NCBI RefSeq assembly: GCF_900105055.1 | Contig: NZ_FNTA01000004.1 | Span: 5,177,501-5,241,500, forward strand | DNA from: Amycolatopsis lurida | GTDB lineage: Bacteria; Actinomycetota; Actinomycetes; Mycobacteriales; Pseudonocardiaceae | Length of the DNA stretch: 64,000 nucleotides | Reading direction: 5' to 3' | Part shown: piece by piece, positions 7,165 through 15,461 of the stretch | Numbering within the stretch: position 1 is the stretch's first letter | Layout of the letters: every line of letters begins with the position of its first letter | Notes under the pieces: model-generated | Databases searched by the model: none | What the model was told of the DNA's origin: nothing | What the model saw: only the letters and a program-made list of their open reading frames with translations | Made by a program: the position numbers and the translations under genes

Positions 7165-8435
7165 TACGCCCGCTGGGCGAGAAAGGTCACCTTGACCTGC
7201 TCGCCCGCGGCGACCTCGGTGAGGTCTTCGTCGATGTTGATCAGGCAGTTCGCCTCGGCCAGTGACGCGAGCAGATGCGCGCCGGAGGTACCGAGCGGCT
7301 GCACCAGGTATTCGCCGTTGCCCTCGTCACGCAGCAGCTGGCCGCGCAGGAAACCCTTGCGGCCCTTGGTGGAGGTGATCGGGGAGAGCAGCCGCGCGCC
7401 GACGATGCGGCGGTGCGGGTTGCGGGTGCCGCGCGCGGCGCGGATCAGCGGGCGGACCAGGACCTCGAACACCACCAGCGCGCTCATCGGGTTGCCGGGG
7501 ATCAGGAACGTCGGCACCGAATCGGGGCCGAGCCTGCCGAAGCCCTGTACGGAACCGGGGTGCATGGCGACGCGGGTCATGTCGATGTGGCCGAGGTCGG
7601 ACAGCGCCGCGTGCACCTCGTCACCCGCGCTTCCGCCGGCGCCGCCCGCGACGACGACGATCTCCGACATCAGCAGGCGGCCTTCGACGACCTCCCGCAG
7701 CCGTTTCGGGTCGCCGGGGACGATGCCGACGCGGCTCACCTCAGCGCCCGCGTCCCGTGCGGCCGCGGACAGCGCGTAGGAGTTGACGTCGTAGACCTGC
7801 CCGACCGACGGGGTGCGGTCGATGTCGACCAGTTCGTCGCCGACGGACACGATCGAAACCCGGGGCCGCGGGTAGACCAGCACCTTCGCCCTGCCGACCG
7901 CGGCGAGCAGGCCGACCTGGGCCGAGCCGATGGTGTCGCCCTTGCGTACCGCGACGTCACCGATCTGCACGTCCTCGCCGGTCCGGCGGACGTAGCCCGC
8001 CGACGGTACCGACTTGTGCACGGTGACCTTGGCCTGGTGGCCGTCGGTGTAGGCGGTCGGGACGACGGCGTCGGCGAGCGTGGGCAGCGGCGCGCCGGTG
8101 TCGACCCGCACGGCCTGACCCGGCTGCAACCGGCGCGGCTGGCGTGAGCCGGCGGCGATCTCACCGACCACCGGCAACTGCACCGGCTCCTGTCCCGCGG
8201 CGCGGACGTCGACGCTTCGCACCGCGTAGCCGTCGACGGCGGCCTGGTCGAAACCGGGCAGCGCGTGTTCGGCGACGACCTCTTCGGCGCACAGGAGGCC
8301 TTGGGCCTCGGAGATGGCGACCCGGACCGGGCGCGGGCGCACCGCGGCGTCCAGGGTCAGCGCGATCTGATCCTCGACGGAACGGAACTGTCCCGCGTCT
8401 TCGGTCTCGGCCGCTTCGGCGATGGGCTCCGTCAT
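7164..8435 (-). CDS. glp: Glp, gephyrin-like MoeA-family protein
   Basis: MoeA/gephyrin-fold protein of 423 residues. Domain order is as in MoeA: an N-terminal linker and domain II (SVEDQIALTLDAAVRPRP, HALPGFDQAAVDGYAVRS), the MogA-like domain (VSIVSVGDELVDIDRTPSVGQVYDVNSY) and a C-terminal beta-barrel. The molybdotransferase signature normally written GGVSxGxxD reads GGAGGSAGDEV here, so classical MoeA activity is doubtful. In actinobacteria the copy linked to rimJ and glpR has been shown to be Glp, which binds FtsZ and the membrane receptor GlpR in division and polar growth. It heads the glp-rimJ-glpR cluster and is divergent from the folate cyclo-ligase across 194 nt. Many databases will call it moeA. 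Confidence 0.86.
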   Translation of the reverse strand: MTEPIAEAAETEDAGQFRSVEDQIALTLDAAVRPRPVRVAISEAQGLLCAEEVVAEHALPGFDQAAVDGYAVRSVDVRAAGQEPVQLPVVGEIAAGSRQPRRLQPGQAVRVDTGAPLPTLADAVVPTAYTDGHQAKVTVHKSVPSAGYVRRTGEDVQIGDVAVRKGDTIGSAQVGLLAAVGRAKVLVYPRPRVSIVSVGDELVDIDRTPSVGQVYDVNSYALSAAARDAGAEVSRVGIVPGDPKRLREVVEGRLLMSEIVVVAGGAGGSAGDEVHAALSDLGHIDMTRVAMHPGSVQGFGRLGPDSVPTFLIPGNPMSALVVFEVLVRPLIRAARGTRNPHRRIVGARLLSPITSTKGRKGFLRGQLLRDEGNGEYLVQPLGTSGAHLLASLAEANCLINIDEDLTEVAAGEQVKVTFLAQRA

Positions 8436-8629
8436 GACTGGGGGATCTCGATCCGTTCGTTCGACCAGGCACGCGATGTGGGCCCGTCGGTGAACTGAAG
8501 TTCACCACCGTTACCAGGAGTGATGCGGTCCGAAGCCGTGGAAATCGCCCGATCGGGCAAGCTCCTCGTGGTCCGTGCCGCCGGGGTGGTCGCTGCGCCT
8601 GTCATAGGCGTGAAGCCTAACCTGACCGC

Positions 8630-9226
8630 GTGGTCGAGCCTGGCAATGAACACCTGAGCAAAGCGGAGTGGCGTTCCCGGATAACCGCCGAACGACGTTC
8701 GCTGGTGTCCGAAGTGCGAGTGCGGGAGGCGGTGGCGCTCGCCGCCACGGCCGCCCGGTTGCCGGGGGAGGTCGTGTGCGCCTACGTCCCCTTCGGTACC
8801 GAGCCGGGTTCGACAACGCTGCTTGATCAACTTGTCGACCAGGGGAAACGCGTGCTGCTGCCGATCGTCCCCGACACGCCGGGGCCGCTGGAATGGGCCG
8901 CGTTCGAGGGGCCGTCGAGTCTCGGGCCCGGCAAGCTGCGGGGTCTGCTCGAACCGACCGGGCGGCGCCTCGGTCCCGACACGCTGGGGACGGCCGATGT
9001 GGTGCTGATCCCCGCGCTCGCCGTCGACGACGAAGGAATTCGGCTCGGCCGGGGCGCCGGGTACTACGACCGGTCGCTCTCCTTCGCCGCGCCCGACGCC
9101 GCGCTGATCGCCGTCGTCCGCGACGCCGAACTCGTGCGGGAGTTGCCCGCGGAACCGCATGACGTCCGCATGACCGGGGTACTGACCCCGGAGCGCGGCC
9201 TGGCGCCGCGACCGGTAATAGACTGA
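8630..9226 (+). CDS. 5-formyltetrahydrofolate cyclo-ligase
   Basis: ATP-dependent conversion of 5-formyl-THF to 5,10-methenyl-THF in folate salvage, cytoplasmic. The 198-residue length is typical. Family marks are the basic N-terminus SKAEWRSRITAERRSL, the middle segment VCAYVPFGTEPGST and the nucleotide/folate motif LGRGAGYYDRSLSF at about residue 140. The start is GTG at 8630 with a weak RBS. The same gene sits next to galU and moeA1 in mycobacteria. Here galU is missing from between it and glp, and a different UDP-glucose pyrophosphorylase follows after 205 nt. Confidence 0.93.
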   Translation: MVEPGNEHLSKAEWRSRITAERRSLVSEVRVREAVALAATAARLPGEVVCAYVPFGTEPGSTTLLDQLVDQGKRVLLPIVPDTPGPLEWAAFEGPSSLGPGKLRGLLEPTGRRLGPDTLGTADVVLIPALAVDDEGIRLGRGAGYYDRSLSFAAPDAALIAVVRDAELVRELPAEPHDVRMTGVLTPERGLAPRPVID

Positions 9227-9431
9227 CGCCTGTTCGCGGAGCTGAGACGTAGCCGGGAAAGTGACCCTGAGCGTGAACCCGCCCCGGCCGCAGGCCCCGC
9301 TATCGCGGTGGCAGGGCGCCCTGCTCGTCACCGTCACAGGTATGACGAGGCCGCGTCCCGCCGACGTCGATCGCGGTCGCGGGTTCACCAACGACACTGA
9401 CGCCCCGACGCAGTGGTTCAGAAAGGGCACA

Positions 9432-10805
9432 ATGAGCTCTGACGCGCACCTGTCCGATCAGTTCGCCGAAACGCTGTCGAAAATGCGTTCCGCGGGGGCC
9501 CACGCCATGGAGCTGGCGGCCCTGCGGCGGCGCCTCGAGCAGTTGTCCGAACCCGGCGCCGGCCAATTGCCGGGCAGCGAACTCGAACCGCTCGAGGACA
9601 TCAGCAGGCTCGTCGACCTGCCCGAGCCGAACGCCGAAGAAGGGCGCCGCGTCCTGGACCGCACCGCGGTTCTGAAGCTCAACGGCGGGCTCGGCACGAG
9701 CATGGGGCTCACCGGGCCGAAGTCGCTGCTGGAGATCAAACCGGGCAAGACGTTCCTCGACGTCATCGCCATGCAGGTGCTCTCCATCCGCGAGAAGTAC
9801 AGCGCGCGGCTTCCGCTGATCCTGATGAATTCGGCGGGCACCCGCGGACCTTCGCTGGAGCTGCTGAAGAAGTACCCCGATCTCGCCGACGATGTCATCC
9901 CGGCCGACTTCCTGCAGGGCCGCGAGCCGAAGATCACCGCCGACGGCAGGCCCGCCGAATGGCCGTCGAACCCGGAACTCGAGTGGTGCCCGCCGGGGCA
10001 CGGCGACATCTACATCGCGCTCGCGGTGAGCGGGATGCTCGAAACGCTGCTGGCGGAGGGCATCCGCTGGTGTTTCGTGTCCAACGCCGACAACCTCGGC
10101 GCGCTGCCGGACGCGCGGATCGCCGCGTGGCTGGCGAAGGAGAACATCCCGTTCGCGATGGAGACGGTGCTCGGCACGGCGGCCGACCGCAAGGGCGGGC
10201 ACCTCGCGCGGCGCGCGGGCCGGATCGTCCTGCGGGAATCCGCGCAGGTCCCCGATGGCGACGACTCGTTCGGCGACGTCGGCAAGTGGCGGTTCTACAA
10301 CACCAACAACATCTGGGTCGACCTCGAACGGCTGAAGGGGCTCCAGGACACCGACCCGGCCGCGCCGCGGCTGCCGCTGATCGTGAACCGGAAGACCGTC
10401 GATCCGGCCGACGCGGCCAGCACGCCGGTGATCCAGCTCGAAACGGCGATGGGCGCGGCGATCGGCTCCGTCGAGGGCGCGCGGGCCATCGAAATCCCGC
10501 GGACCCGGTTCGCGCCGGTCAAGACCACCGACGACCTGCTCGTCGTCCGGTCCGACGCGTACGTGCTCGACGAGAGCGGGGAGATGATCCCGGAGTTCAC
10601 CACCACCCCGCCGGTCGTGTCGCTGAGCAAGGAGTTCTACAAGCTCCTGCCGGACTTCGACGCGCGTATCCCTTCCGCGCCTTCGCTGAAGGAGTGCTCG
10701 AGCCTCTCGGTGGACGGTGACGTCACCTTCGGGAAGAACGTCGTCGTCCGCGGAGACGTGAAGATCACCGGGTCGAAAACCGTTCCGGACGGCGAAGTCC
10801 TCTAG
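9432..10805 (+). CDS. UTP-glucose-1-phosphate uridylyltransferase, eukaryote-type UDPGP family
   Basis: Makes UDP-glucose from glucose-1-phosphate and UTP. The 457-residue protein belongs to the long UDPGP family, not to bacterial GalU (about 300 aa). It carries the nucleotide-binding LNGGLGTSMGLTGPKSLLEIK (within residues 79-100), LILMNSAGTRGPS, the substrate region EWCPPGHGDIYIAL, FVSNADNLGA and a late NNIWVDLERL. The C-terminus (VDGDVTFGKNVVVRGDVKI) is a left-handed beta-helix turn. The ATG at 9432 is preceded by AAAGGG. The frame is open 171 nt further upstream, but that extension lacks family similarity. Its 3' end overlaps the convergent methyltransferase by 4 nt. See the finding on galU replacement. 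Confidence 0.9.
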   Translation: MSSDAHLSDQFAETLSKMRSAGAHAMELAALRRRLEQLSEPGAGQLPGSELEPLEDISRLVDLPEPNAEEGRRVLDRTAVLKLNGGLGTSMGLTGPKSLLEIKPGKTFLDVIAMQVLSIREKYSARLPLILMNSAGTRGPSLELLKKYPDLADDVIPADFLQGREPKITADGRPAEWPSNPELEWCPPGHGDIYIALAVSGMLETLLAEGIRWCFVSNADNLGALPDARIAAWLAKENIPFAMETVLGTAADRKGGHLARRAGRIVLRESAQVPDGDDSFGDVGKWRFYNTNNIWVDLERLKGLQDTDPAAPRLPLIVNRKTVDPADAASTPVIQLETAMGAAIGSVEGARAIEIPRTRFAPVKTTDDLLVVRSDAYVLDESGEMIPEFTTTPPVVSLSKEFYKLLPDFDARIPSAPSLKECSSLSVDGDVTFGKNVVVRGDVKITGSKTVPDGEVL

Positions 10806-11524
10806 CGCCGCTGGGCGATGAACACGTATTCGCGTCCTGGACGATCCGGGGCGTCCCGGACGTCCAGGACGCGAAAACCGTGCTCCGCCAGCAAGGTTTC
10901 CAGTTCTTCGCGTTCACGGAACCACAGCGTCGAGTCCGAGGTGACGACCTCGCCGTCGGGGAACCGGTAGCTGTACCGGAACGACACGAACGGGAGGTTC
11001 ACCTCGGTGACCTCGCGCCACTGCTCGACCTCGCCGACGCCGGGGACGTCGATGACGTCGTGCGCGGTGTCGGCGGCCCAGTCCTCCCACACGCGGCGCC
11101 CGGGGCGCCGGATCTCGAAGACCAGGTGACCGCCCGGCACCAGCGCGGTGCGGATGCCTTCGAGCGTCCGGCGCCATTCGACGTCGGTCAGGAAGACCTG
11201 GGCCACGTTCCCGGTCATCACCGCGAGATCGGCGCCGGCGTCACCCGCCGCTTTCGCGTCGCCGTGGATCCAGGTGATCTTCCCGCCCGGGTCTTTGGCC
11301 CTCGCGATCTCCAGTGACGCTTCCGCGGGATCAACCCCTACGACCTCTATCCCGCGTTCGGCGAGGAGAACGGCCAGGCAGCCGGTGCCGCAGCCGACGT
11401 CGAGCACTCTCTTCGCCCCGAGTTCGCCGATGATGCCGAGGTAGTGCTCCAGATCGTCGCGAGCGCCGTCGAAGGCGTCGTAGATCGGTGCGAGCCGGGC
11501 GTGGGCGAAGAGCGCGTCAGGCAT
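10802..11524 (-). CDS. class I SAM-dependent methyltransferase
   Basis: Small-molecule methyltransferase, 240 residues. Motif I is RVLDVGCGTGCLAVLLAERG near residue 40, followed by EVVGVDPAEASLEIAR, motif II/III AGADLAVMTGNVAQVFL and LVPGGHLVFEIRRP. The second half (QWREVTEVNLPFVSFRYSY, DSTLWFREREELETLLAEHGF) is the beta-rich cap seen in Methyltransf_25-type enzymes. The ATG at 11524 matches the family start; a longer open frame upstream is arginine/glycine-rich noise. It is convergent with the UDPGP gene, and the substrate is unknown. Confidence 0.85.
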   Translation of the reverse strand: MPDALFAHARLAPIYDAFDGARDDLEHYLGIIGELGAKRVLDVGCGTGCLAVLLAERGIEVVGVDPAEASLEIARAKDPGGKITWIHGDAKAAGDAGADLAVMTGNVAQVFLTDVEWRRTLEGIRTALVPGGHLVFEIRRPGRRVWEDWAADTAHDVIDVPGVGEVEQWREVTEVNLPFVSFRYSYRFPDGEVVTSDSTLWFREREELETLLAEHGFRVLDVRDAPDRPGREYVFIAQRR

Positions 11525-11565
11525 TGGACGACGATAGTTCCGGGACGGGTTCGCGGGCCACGGAT

Positions 11566-12318
11566 TTACGGTCTCGCCGGACCCACCAGGTGCTCGAACC
11601 AGACATTCGGTTCGACGTAGACGCCGATGTCCAGCGCCGAGGAGGCGAGAACCGGCGCGATCCCGCCCGGCACAGCCGTGAGGCCGTCCCGGAGTTCGAC
11701 GCCGGTCCACGCCTTCCACTGAGCGAAGGTGCCCGTGACCGTCATCGCGAACGGCGCCACCTTCATGAACCGTGCGCCGAGCCGTTCATGCGTGCGCAGC
11801 CACGGATCCTCCGGCAGCCCGTCCGCGCGACGGCGGGCGATGTAGTCCTGAAAGGACAGTCTTGGTTCGTTCTCCTTCCCGGCCGGGCGGACCGGCACGA
11901 CGAGCTTGCGCATACCTGTTTCTGAGGCGCGTTTTTTCAATGCCTGCAACGCTTTGGCGGCCAGGCCGCCACCGCGGCGGCCTGGCGCGACCAGTACTTC
12001 GAGTGCGACCAGTGTCTTCGTCTCACGGGTGCTCATCAGATCTTCCGCGGCCCAGATCAGGGCTGCGTCCCAGCCGTGGTCCGGCAGCTCCGGGCGTTCG
12101 GCCGTCGGGAAGCCGACCGGGACGGCGGCGGTTCTCGCCACCGGTACGCCGTCTTCCAGCAGTACGAGGAAGTACTCCGGCCAGCGGGCCGCCAGGTGGG
12201 ACGATTTCGCCAGCAGGCCCGCCAGGCCGTGCTGGAGGAATTCGCCGCCGACACCGCCGAGGGCGAGCGCGGGTTCACGCAAGTCGGGCCGGGTGGCCAG
12301 GTCTTCGATCACGATCAT
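11566..12318 (-). CDS. GNAT-like acetyltransferase
   Basis: 250-residue protein with a GNAT core at roughly residues 90-140. KTLVALEVLVAPGRRGGGLAAKALQALKKRASETG matches the beta4/alpha3 segment with an acetyl-CoA pyrophosphate loop (R-R-G-G-G-L-A). The N-terminal third (HLAARWPEYFLVLLEDGVPVARTAAVPV) fits the preceding strands, and the C-terminal half (GARFMKVAPFAMTVTGTFAQWKAWTGV) resembles actinobacterial proteins annotated as GNAT or transferase. The substrate is unknown. It is divergent from the CPCC gene across 50 nt. Confidence 0.72.
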   Translation of the reverse strand: MIVIEDLATRPDLREPALALGGVGGEFLQHGLAGLLAKSSHLAARWPEYFLVLLEDGVPVARTAAVPVGFPTAERPELPDHGWDAALIWAAEDLMSTRETKTLVALEVLVAPGRRGGGLAAKALQALKKRASETGMRKLVVPVRPAGKENEPRLSFQDYIARRRADGLPEDPWLRTHERLGARFMKVAPFAMTVTGTFAQWKAWTGVELRDGLTAVPGGIAPVLASSALDIGVYVEPNVWFEHLVGPARP

Positions 12319-12334
12319 GCCCTCAGTAGACCCG

Positions 12335-12362
12335 AGGACACGCTTTTCTCACGAGATAGATT
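12335..12362 (+). promoter_or_regulatory. candidate promoter for leaderless CPCC mRNA
   Basis: A -10-like TAGATT at 12357-12362 lies 6 nt before the ATG at 12369, and AGGACA at 12335-12340 sits 16 nt further upstream as a -35 candidate. Transcription would begin at or next to the start codon, and no Shine-Dalgarno is present, so a leaderless mRNA is likely. Inferred from sequence only. Confidence 0.4.
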
Positions 12363-12368
12363 TCAGGT

Positions 12369-12656
12369 ATGCGAGGGGAGCGCGGGTCAGGCGACGGGGT
12401 GCACGCCTGTCCTTGCTGTGGCTGTCTCACGGTGGGCGAGCGCGGTGCGTATGAGATCTGCCCTGTCTGCTTCTGGGAGGACGATGGGCAGGATGATCAC
12501 GACGCGGACGTCGTCCGAGGCGGCCCCAACGGACGCCTGTCACTCACGGTTGCTCGGCTGAACTTCGAACTTCACGGTGCCTGCGAAGAGGCGCATGTTC
12601 ACCATGTCCGGCCGCCGGAACCGGACGAGTTCTCTCCCGGCGGAAGCGCTGACTAG
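12369..12656 (+). CDS. CPCC-family cysteine-rich protein
   Basis: 95-residue cytoplasmic protein of the Cys-rich CPCC family. Two cysteine pairs define it: CPCCGCLTVGERGAYEIC and PVCFWEDDGQDD, which look like a small zinc-ribbon. The acidic DDGQDDHDADVVRGGPNG region after it is also conserved in the family, followed by LSLTVARLNFELHGAC. The function is not known; some relatives lie in toxin-immunity or phage contexts, which is not the case here. It overlaps the convergent DUF2786 gene by 4 nt. Confidence 0.83.
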   Translation: MRGERGSGDGVHACPCCGCLTVGERGAYEICPVCFWEDDGQDDHDADVVRGGPNGRLSLTVARLNFELHGACEEAHVHHVRPPEPDEFSPGGSAD

Positions 12657-13387
12657 CGCACGGGCAGCGCGCGGCGCCGTCCTGCGATACCGGTGGTGTT
12701 GAGGTTGGCGCGCTCGCCGGCGGAATGCCCGTCGAGGTAGCCGCTGCCGGACAACCGCCTCGGCGGCGCCGAGCGCAGATCTCCGTATTGCTCGTCGTAC
12801 GCCTGCTTGACCATCGCCGTCCGGTCCCGGATCACGAGTTCGGCCGACCGGTGACCGGCGGCGGCCGTATGCGTCCTGGCGGCGGTGTCCTCACTGTTGC
12901 GAAGCCGTTCGTAGACCGCGCCGGAGAACCCGTGCAGCCAGGTGCGCCGGTACGCCGCCAGCGATTCGCCCGCGAACACCCGGTTCTCCGGGCGGACCCG
13001 GGTCAGCTGGGTGGTCGCCTGCAGCAGCAGGCTCGTGTACAGCAGCTCCGTGCGTTCCAGATCGGAGCGGAAACCGAACACCGTCACCGCGGTGACCGAC
13101 TGGCCGAGCCGGTGGAGCAGGGCCCGGCAGCGCAGCGGATGCGCGATGTTCGTGAGCAGCCCCGCCTTGTCCCGGCTGTACGGGTTGTCGAGCGGGATCA
13201 TGATCTGGGTGATCTCGTCCGCGGTCGCCCCGGAGGCGGCCAGCAGCGCCTGATCGATGCCGTACCGGGCGATCAGTTCGGCGGCCTTGGTGTTGTACGA
13301 CTCGGCTTCGGCCTCGGTGACCGCCGGGTCCTCCGCCTTCGCGAGGAGTTTCCGGACGCGCGCGAGCAGCGTGTCATGGTCGGGCAT
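12653..13387 (-). CDS. DUF2786 domain protein
   Basis: 244-residue protein with an N-terminal DUF2786 domain (LARVRKLLAKAEDPAVTEAEAESYNTKAAELIARYGID, residues 8-46). The rest is a helical region with FRSDLERTELLYTSLLLQAT and AAYRRTWLHGFSGAVYERL, and a C-terminal arginine-rich tail (GSGYLDGHSAGERANL). No catalytic motif is recognised. DUF2786 occurs widely in actinomycetes and in some phages, with unknown function. The ATG at 13387 is used; a divergent FAD oxidoreductase starts 95 nt away. Confidence 0.8.
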   Translation of the reverse strand: MPDHDTLLARVRKLLAKAEDPAVTEAEAESYNTKAAELIARYGIDQALLAASGATADEITQIMIPLDNPYSRDKAGLLTNIAHPLRCRALLHRLGQSVTAVTVFGFRSDLERTELLYTSLLLQATTQLTRVRPENRVFAGESLAAYRRTWLHGFSGAVYERLRNSEDTAARTHTAAAGHRSAELVIRDRTAMVKQAYDEQYGDLRSAPPRRLSGSGYLDGHSAGERANLNTTGIAGRRRALPVR

Positions 13388-13482
13388 GGCCCTCCTTCCT
13401 GATTGGGTTGGAACGGATCAATCTAGGAGAGAGGTCCGACAATATTCGGGTGAGCTGTCGCCGATCCCGGCAAGGGGGCACT

Positions 13483-14916
13483 ATGGCGGTCGACGTGTCG
13501 GTGGTCGGTTCCGGTCCGAACGGGCTCGCGGCGGCGGTCCTGCTGGTCAGAGCGGGGCGGACGGTCGAGGTGCACGAGGCGGCGGAGGAGATCGGCGGCG
13601 GGACGCGCACGGCTTCGCTGTTCGATGACGAGGTCCGTCACGATATTTGCGCCACCGGGCATCCGCTGGCCGCGGCGTCCCCGTTCTTCCGCTGGTTCGA
13701 TCTCGCCGCGCACGGTGTCGATCTCCTGCGGCCGGAGATCGCGTACGCGCATCCTCTGGACGGTGGCCGCGCCGGGCTCGCCTACGAAGATCTCGACCGG
13801 ACCTGTGACGCTCTCGGCACGGACGGCCCCCGATGGCGTCGTCTGCTGGGGCCGCTGGCCGAACACAGCCGCGAGCTGGCCGAGCTCCTCCTCGGGGACC
13901 TTCGCCATCCTCCCCGCGATCCTCGGGCCGCCGCCCTTCTCCCGGCCAGGATCGCGATGCTCGCCGCCGGTCTGGAGCGCCACCTGTTCACCGGCCCGGA
14001 GGCGCCCGCCCTTCTTGCCGGAGTCGCCGCGCACGTGATGGGCCGCCAGCCCTCGCTCGCCGCGGCGGGCGCGACACTCCTGCTCGGTCATCTGGCGCAC
14101 TCGACCGGCTGGCCGATCGCCCGTGGCGGCAGCCAGACCATCACCGAGGCGCTCGCCGCCGACGTCCGGGCGCATGGCGGACGGATCCACACCGGCAGCC
14201 GGATCACCGATCTGCGGCAACTCGCGAAATCGCGCACGGTGATCCTCGACATCGCCCCGCGCGGTTTCCTCGAAATCGCCGGCGATCTGCTGCCGCCGCG
14301 ATACCGGAAGGCGCTGGTGTCCTATCGCTACGGACCCGGCGTGGCGAAGGTCGATTTCCTCGTTTCCGAACCGGTCCCGTGGGCGGTGCCGGAGGTGGGC
14401 AAGGCGGGCACCGTCCATCTCGGAGGCACGCGGGACGAGGTCTACGCCGCCGAAAACGCCATCGCGCGCGGGAAGGACGCGGACGACCGGTTCGTGCTCG
14501 TGTCGGATCCGATGGCGCTCGACCCGTCCCGCGGGCTGCCGGGCAAACGGCCGGTGTGGGCGTATTGCCATGTGCCGCGAGGGGATCCGCGAGACGCCAC
14601 GGAACTGATCCGGCGGCGGATCGAACGCTTCGCGCCCGGATTCTCCGACACGGTCCTGTCGAGCCGTTGTCTCACCGCGCCGGAACTCGAGGCGTACAAC
14701 GCGAACTATCCCGGCGGTGACGTCGCCGCCGGCGCGGTGGATCTGCGGCAGATCCTCGGACGGCCGGTCACCCGGTGGAATCCGCATCGCACTCCGCTCG
14801 ACGGGGTCTTCCTGTGTTCGGCGTCGACGGCGCCGGGGCCGGGCGTGCATGGCATGGGTGGCTGGCATGCCGCGAAATCCGTCTTGGGCAAGGACTTCCC
14901 GGTTCAGCCCAGATAG
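13483..14916 (+). CDS. FAD-dependent amine/phytoene desaturase-like oxidoreductase
   Basis: 477-residue flavoprotein. It opens with the dinucleotide-binding motif VSVVGSGPNGLAAAVLLVRAG at residues 5-25, followed by VEVHEAAEEIGGGTRT as in CrtI-type enzymes. The middle part HSTGWPIARGGSQTITEALAADVRAHGGRI is the conserved second FAD-contact region. The C-terminus LDGVFLCSASTAPGPGVHGMGGWHAA is the closing flavin motif of this family. The start ATG at 13483 has AAGGGGG 6 nt upstream. The substrate is unknown; no other carotenoid genes are nearby, so a carotenoid role is not supported. It overlaps the 3' end of the convergent TetR gene by 13 nt. Confidence 0.86.
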   Translation: MAVDVSVVGSGPNGLAAAVLLVRAGRTVEVHEAAEEIGGGTRTASLFDDEVRHDICATGHPLAAASPFFRWFDLAAHGVDLLRPEIAYAHPLDGGRAGLAYEDLDRTCDALGTDGPRWRRLLGPLAEHSRELAELLLGDLRHPPRDPRAAALLPARIAMLAAGLERHLFTGPEAPALLAGVAAHVMGRQPSLAAAGATLLLGHLAHSTGWPIARGGSQTITEALAADVRAHGGRIHTGSRITDLRQLAKSRTVILDIAPRGFLEIAGDLLPPRYRKALVSYRYGPGVAKVDFLVSEPVPWAVPEVGKAGTVHLGGTRDEVYAAENAIARGKDADDRFVLVSDPMALDPSRGLPGKRPVWAYCHVPRGDPRDATELIRRRIERFAPGFSDTVLSSRCLTAPELEAYNANYPGGDVAAGAVDLRQILGRPVTRWNPHRTPLDGVFLCSASTAPGPGVHGMGGWHAAKSVLGKDFPVQPR

Positions 14917-15461
14917 GCGTCGAGGGTGACGGCCAGTGCCCTTTCCGGTGACGGCGCGAAGCTCGCGCCGGCCAGCCCGCCCCACAGCCACAGCTGGGCG
15001 AGACCGTGCAGCGACGCCCACAGCGAGGAAGCGAGCAGCCGCGGATCGGTCGTGGGATGCCAGCCTCCTTCCTGGAGTTCGGCGACCATTCCGGCGAAGA
15101 AGTCGAACACCGCGCTACTCACCCGGGTGAGTTCGGGATCGTCCGCGTCGATGAGGTCGCGGCGGAACATCAGCTCGAACATCGCCGGATTGGCCAGCGC
15201 GAAATCGAGGTAGCCGTGGCAGGCCGCGATGAGCCGTTCGCGCGGTGTCCCGTCCGGCAGGCCGGTGCCGCGATCGAGCAGTTCGGTGTAGCCGCGAGTG
15301 GCGACCGCCGAAAGCAAGGCCGCGCGGCCGGGGAAATGCCGCAGCGGCGCACCGTGCGAAACGCCGGCGGCCTTGGCGATCCCGCGCAGTGTCACGGCGC
15401 CGACGCCCTCTTCGGCCAGCAGGTTCGCCGCGGTGTCGATCAGGCGGGTTCGGGCGCCCAC
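14904..15461 (-). CDS. TetR/AcrR-family transcriptional regulator
   Basis: 185-residue repressor-type regulator. The N-terminal HTH is RLIDTAANLLAEEGVGAVTLRGIAKAAGVSHGAPLRHFPGRAALLSAV. The C-terminal ligand domain resembles TetR_C_25/WHG members (FELMFRRDLI, ASSLWASLHGLAQLWLWGGL). The start is GTG at 15461 with GAGGAG upstream; it lies inside the last 22 nt of the SGNH hydrolase gene, so the two are co-transcribed and probably coupled. The paired dyads at 16270-16308, in front of the operon, are the natural candidate for autoregulation. Confidence 0.88.
   Translation of the reverse strand: MGARTRLIDTAANLLAEEGVGAVTLRGIAKAAGVSHGAPLRHFPGRAALLSAVATRGYTELLDRGTGLPDGTPRERLIAACHGYLDFALANPAMFELMFRRDLIDADDPELTRVSSAVFDFFAGMVAELQEGGWHPTTDPRLLASSLWASLHGLAQLWLWGGLAGASFAPSPERALAVTLDAYLG

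Noticed and set aside
13483..14916. Phytoene desaturase of a carotenoid cluster
   Set aside because: Only the general FAD amine-oxidase/desaturase motifs are present and no crtB, crtE or cyclase genes flank it.
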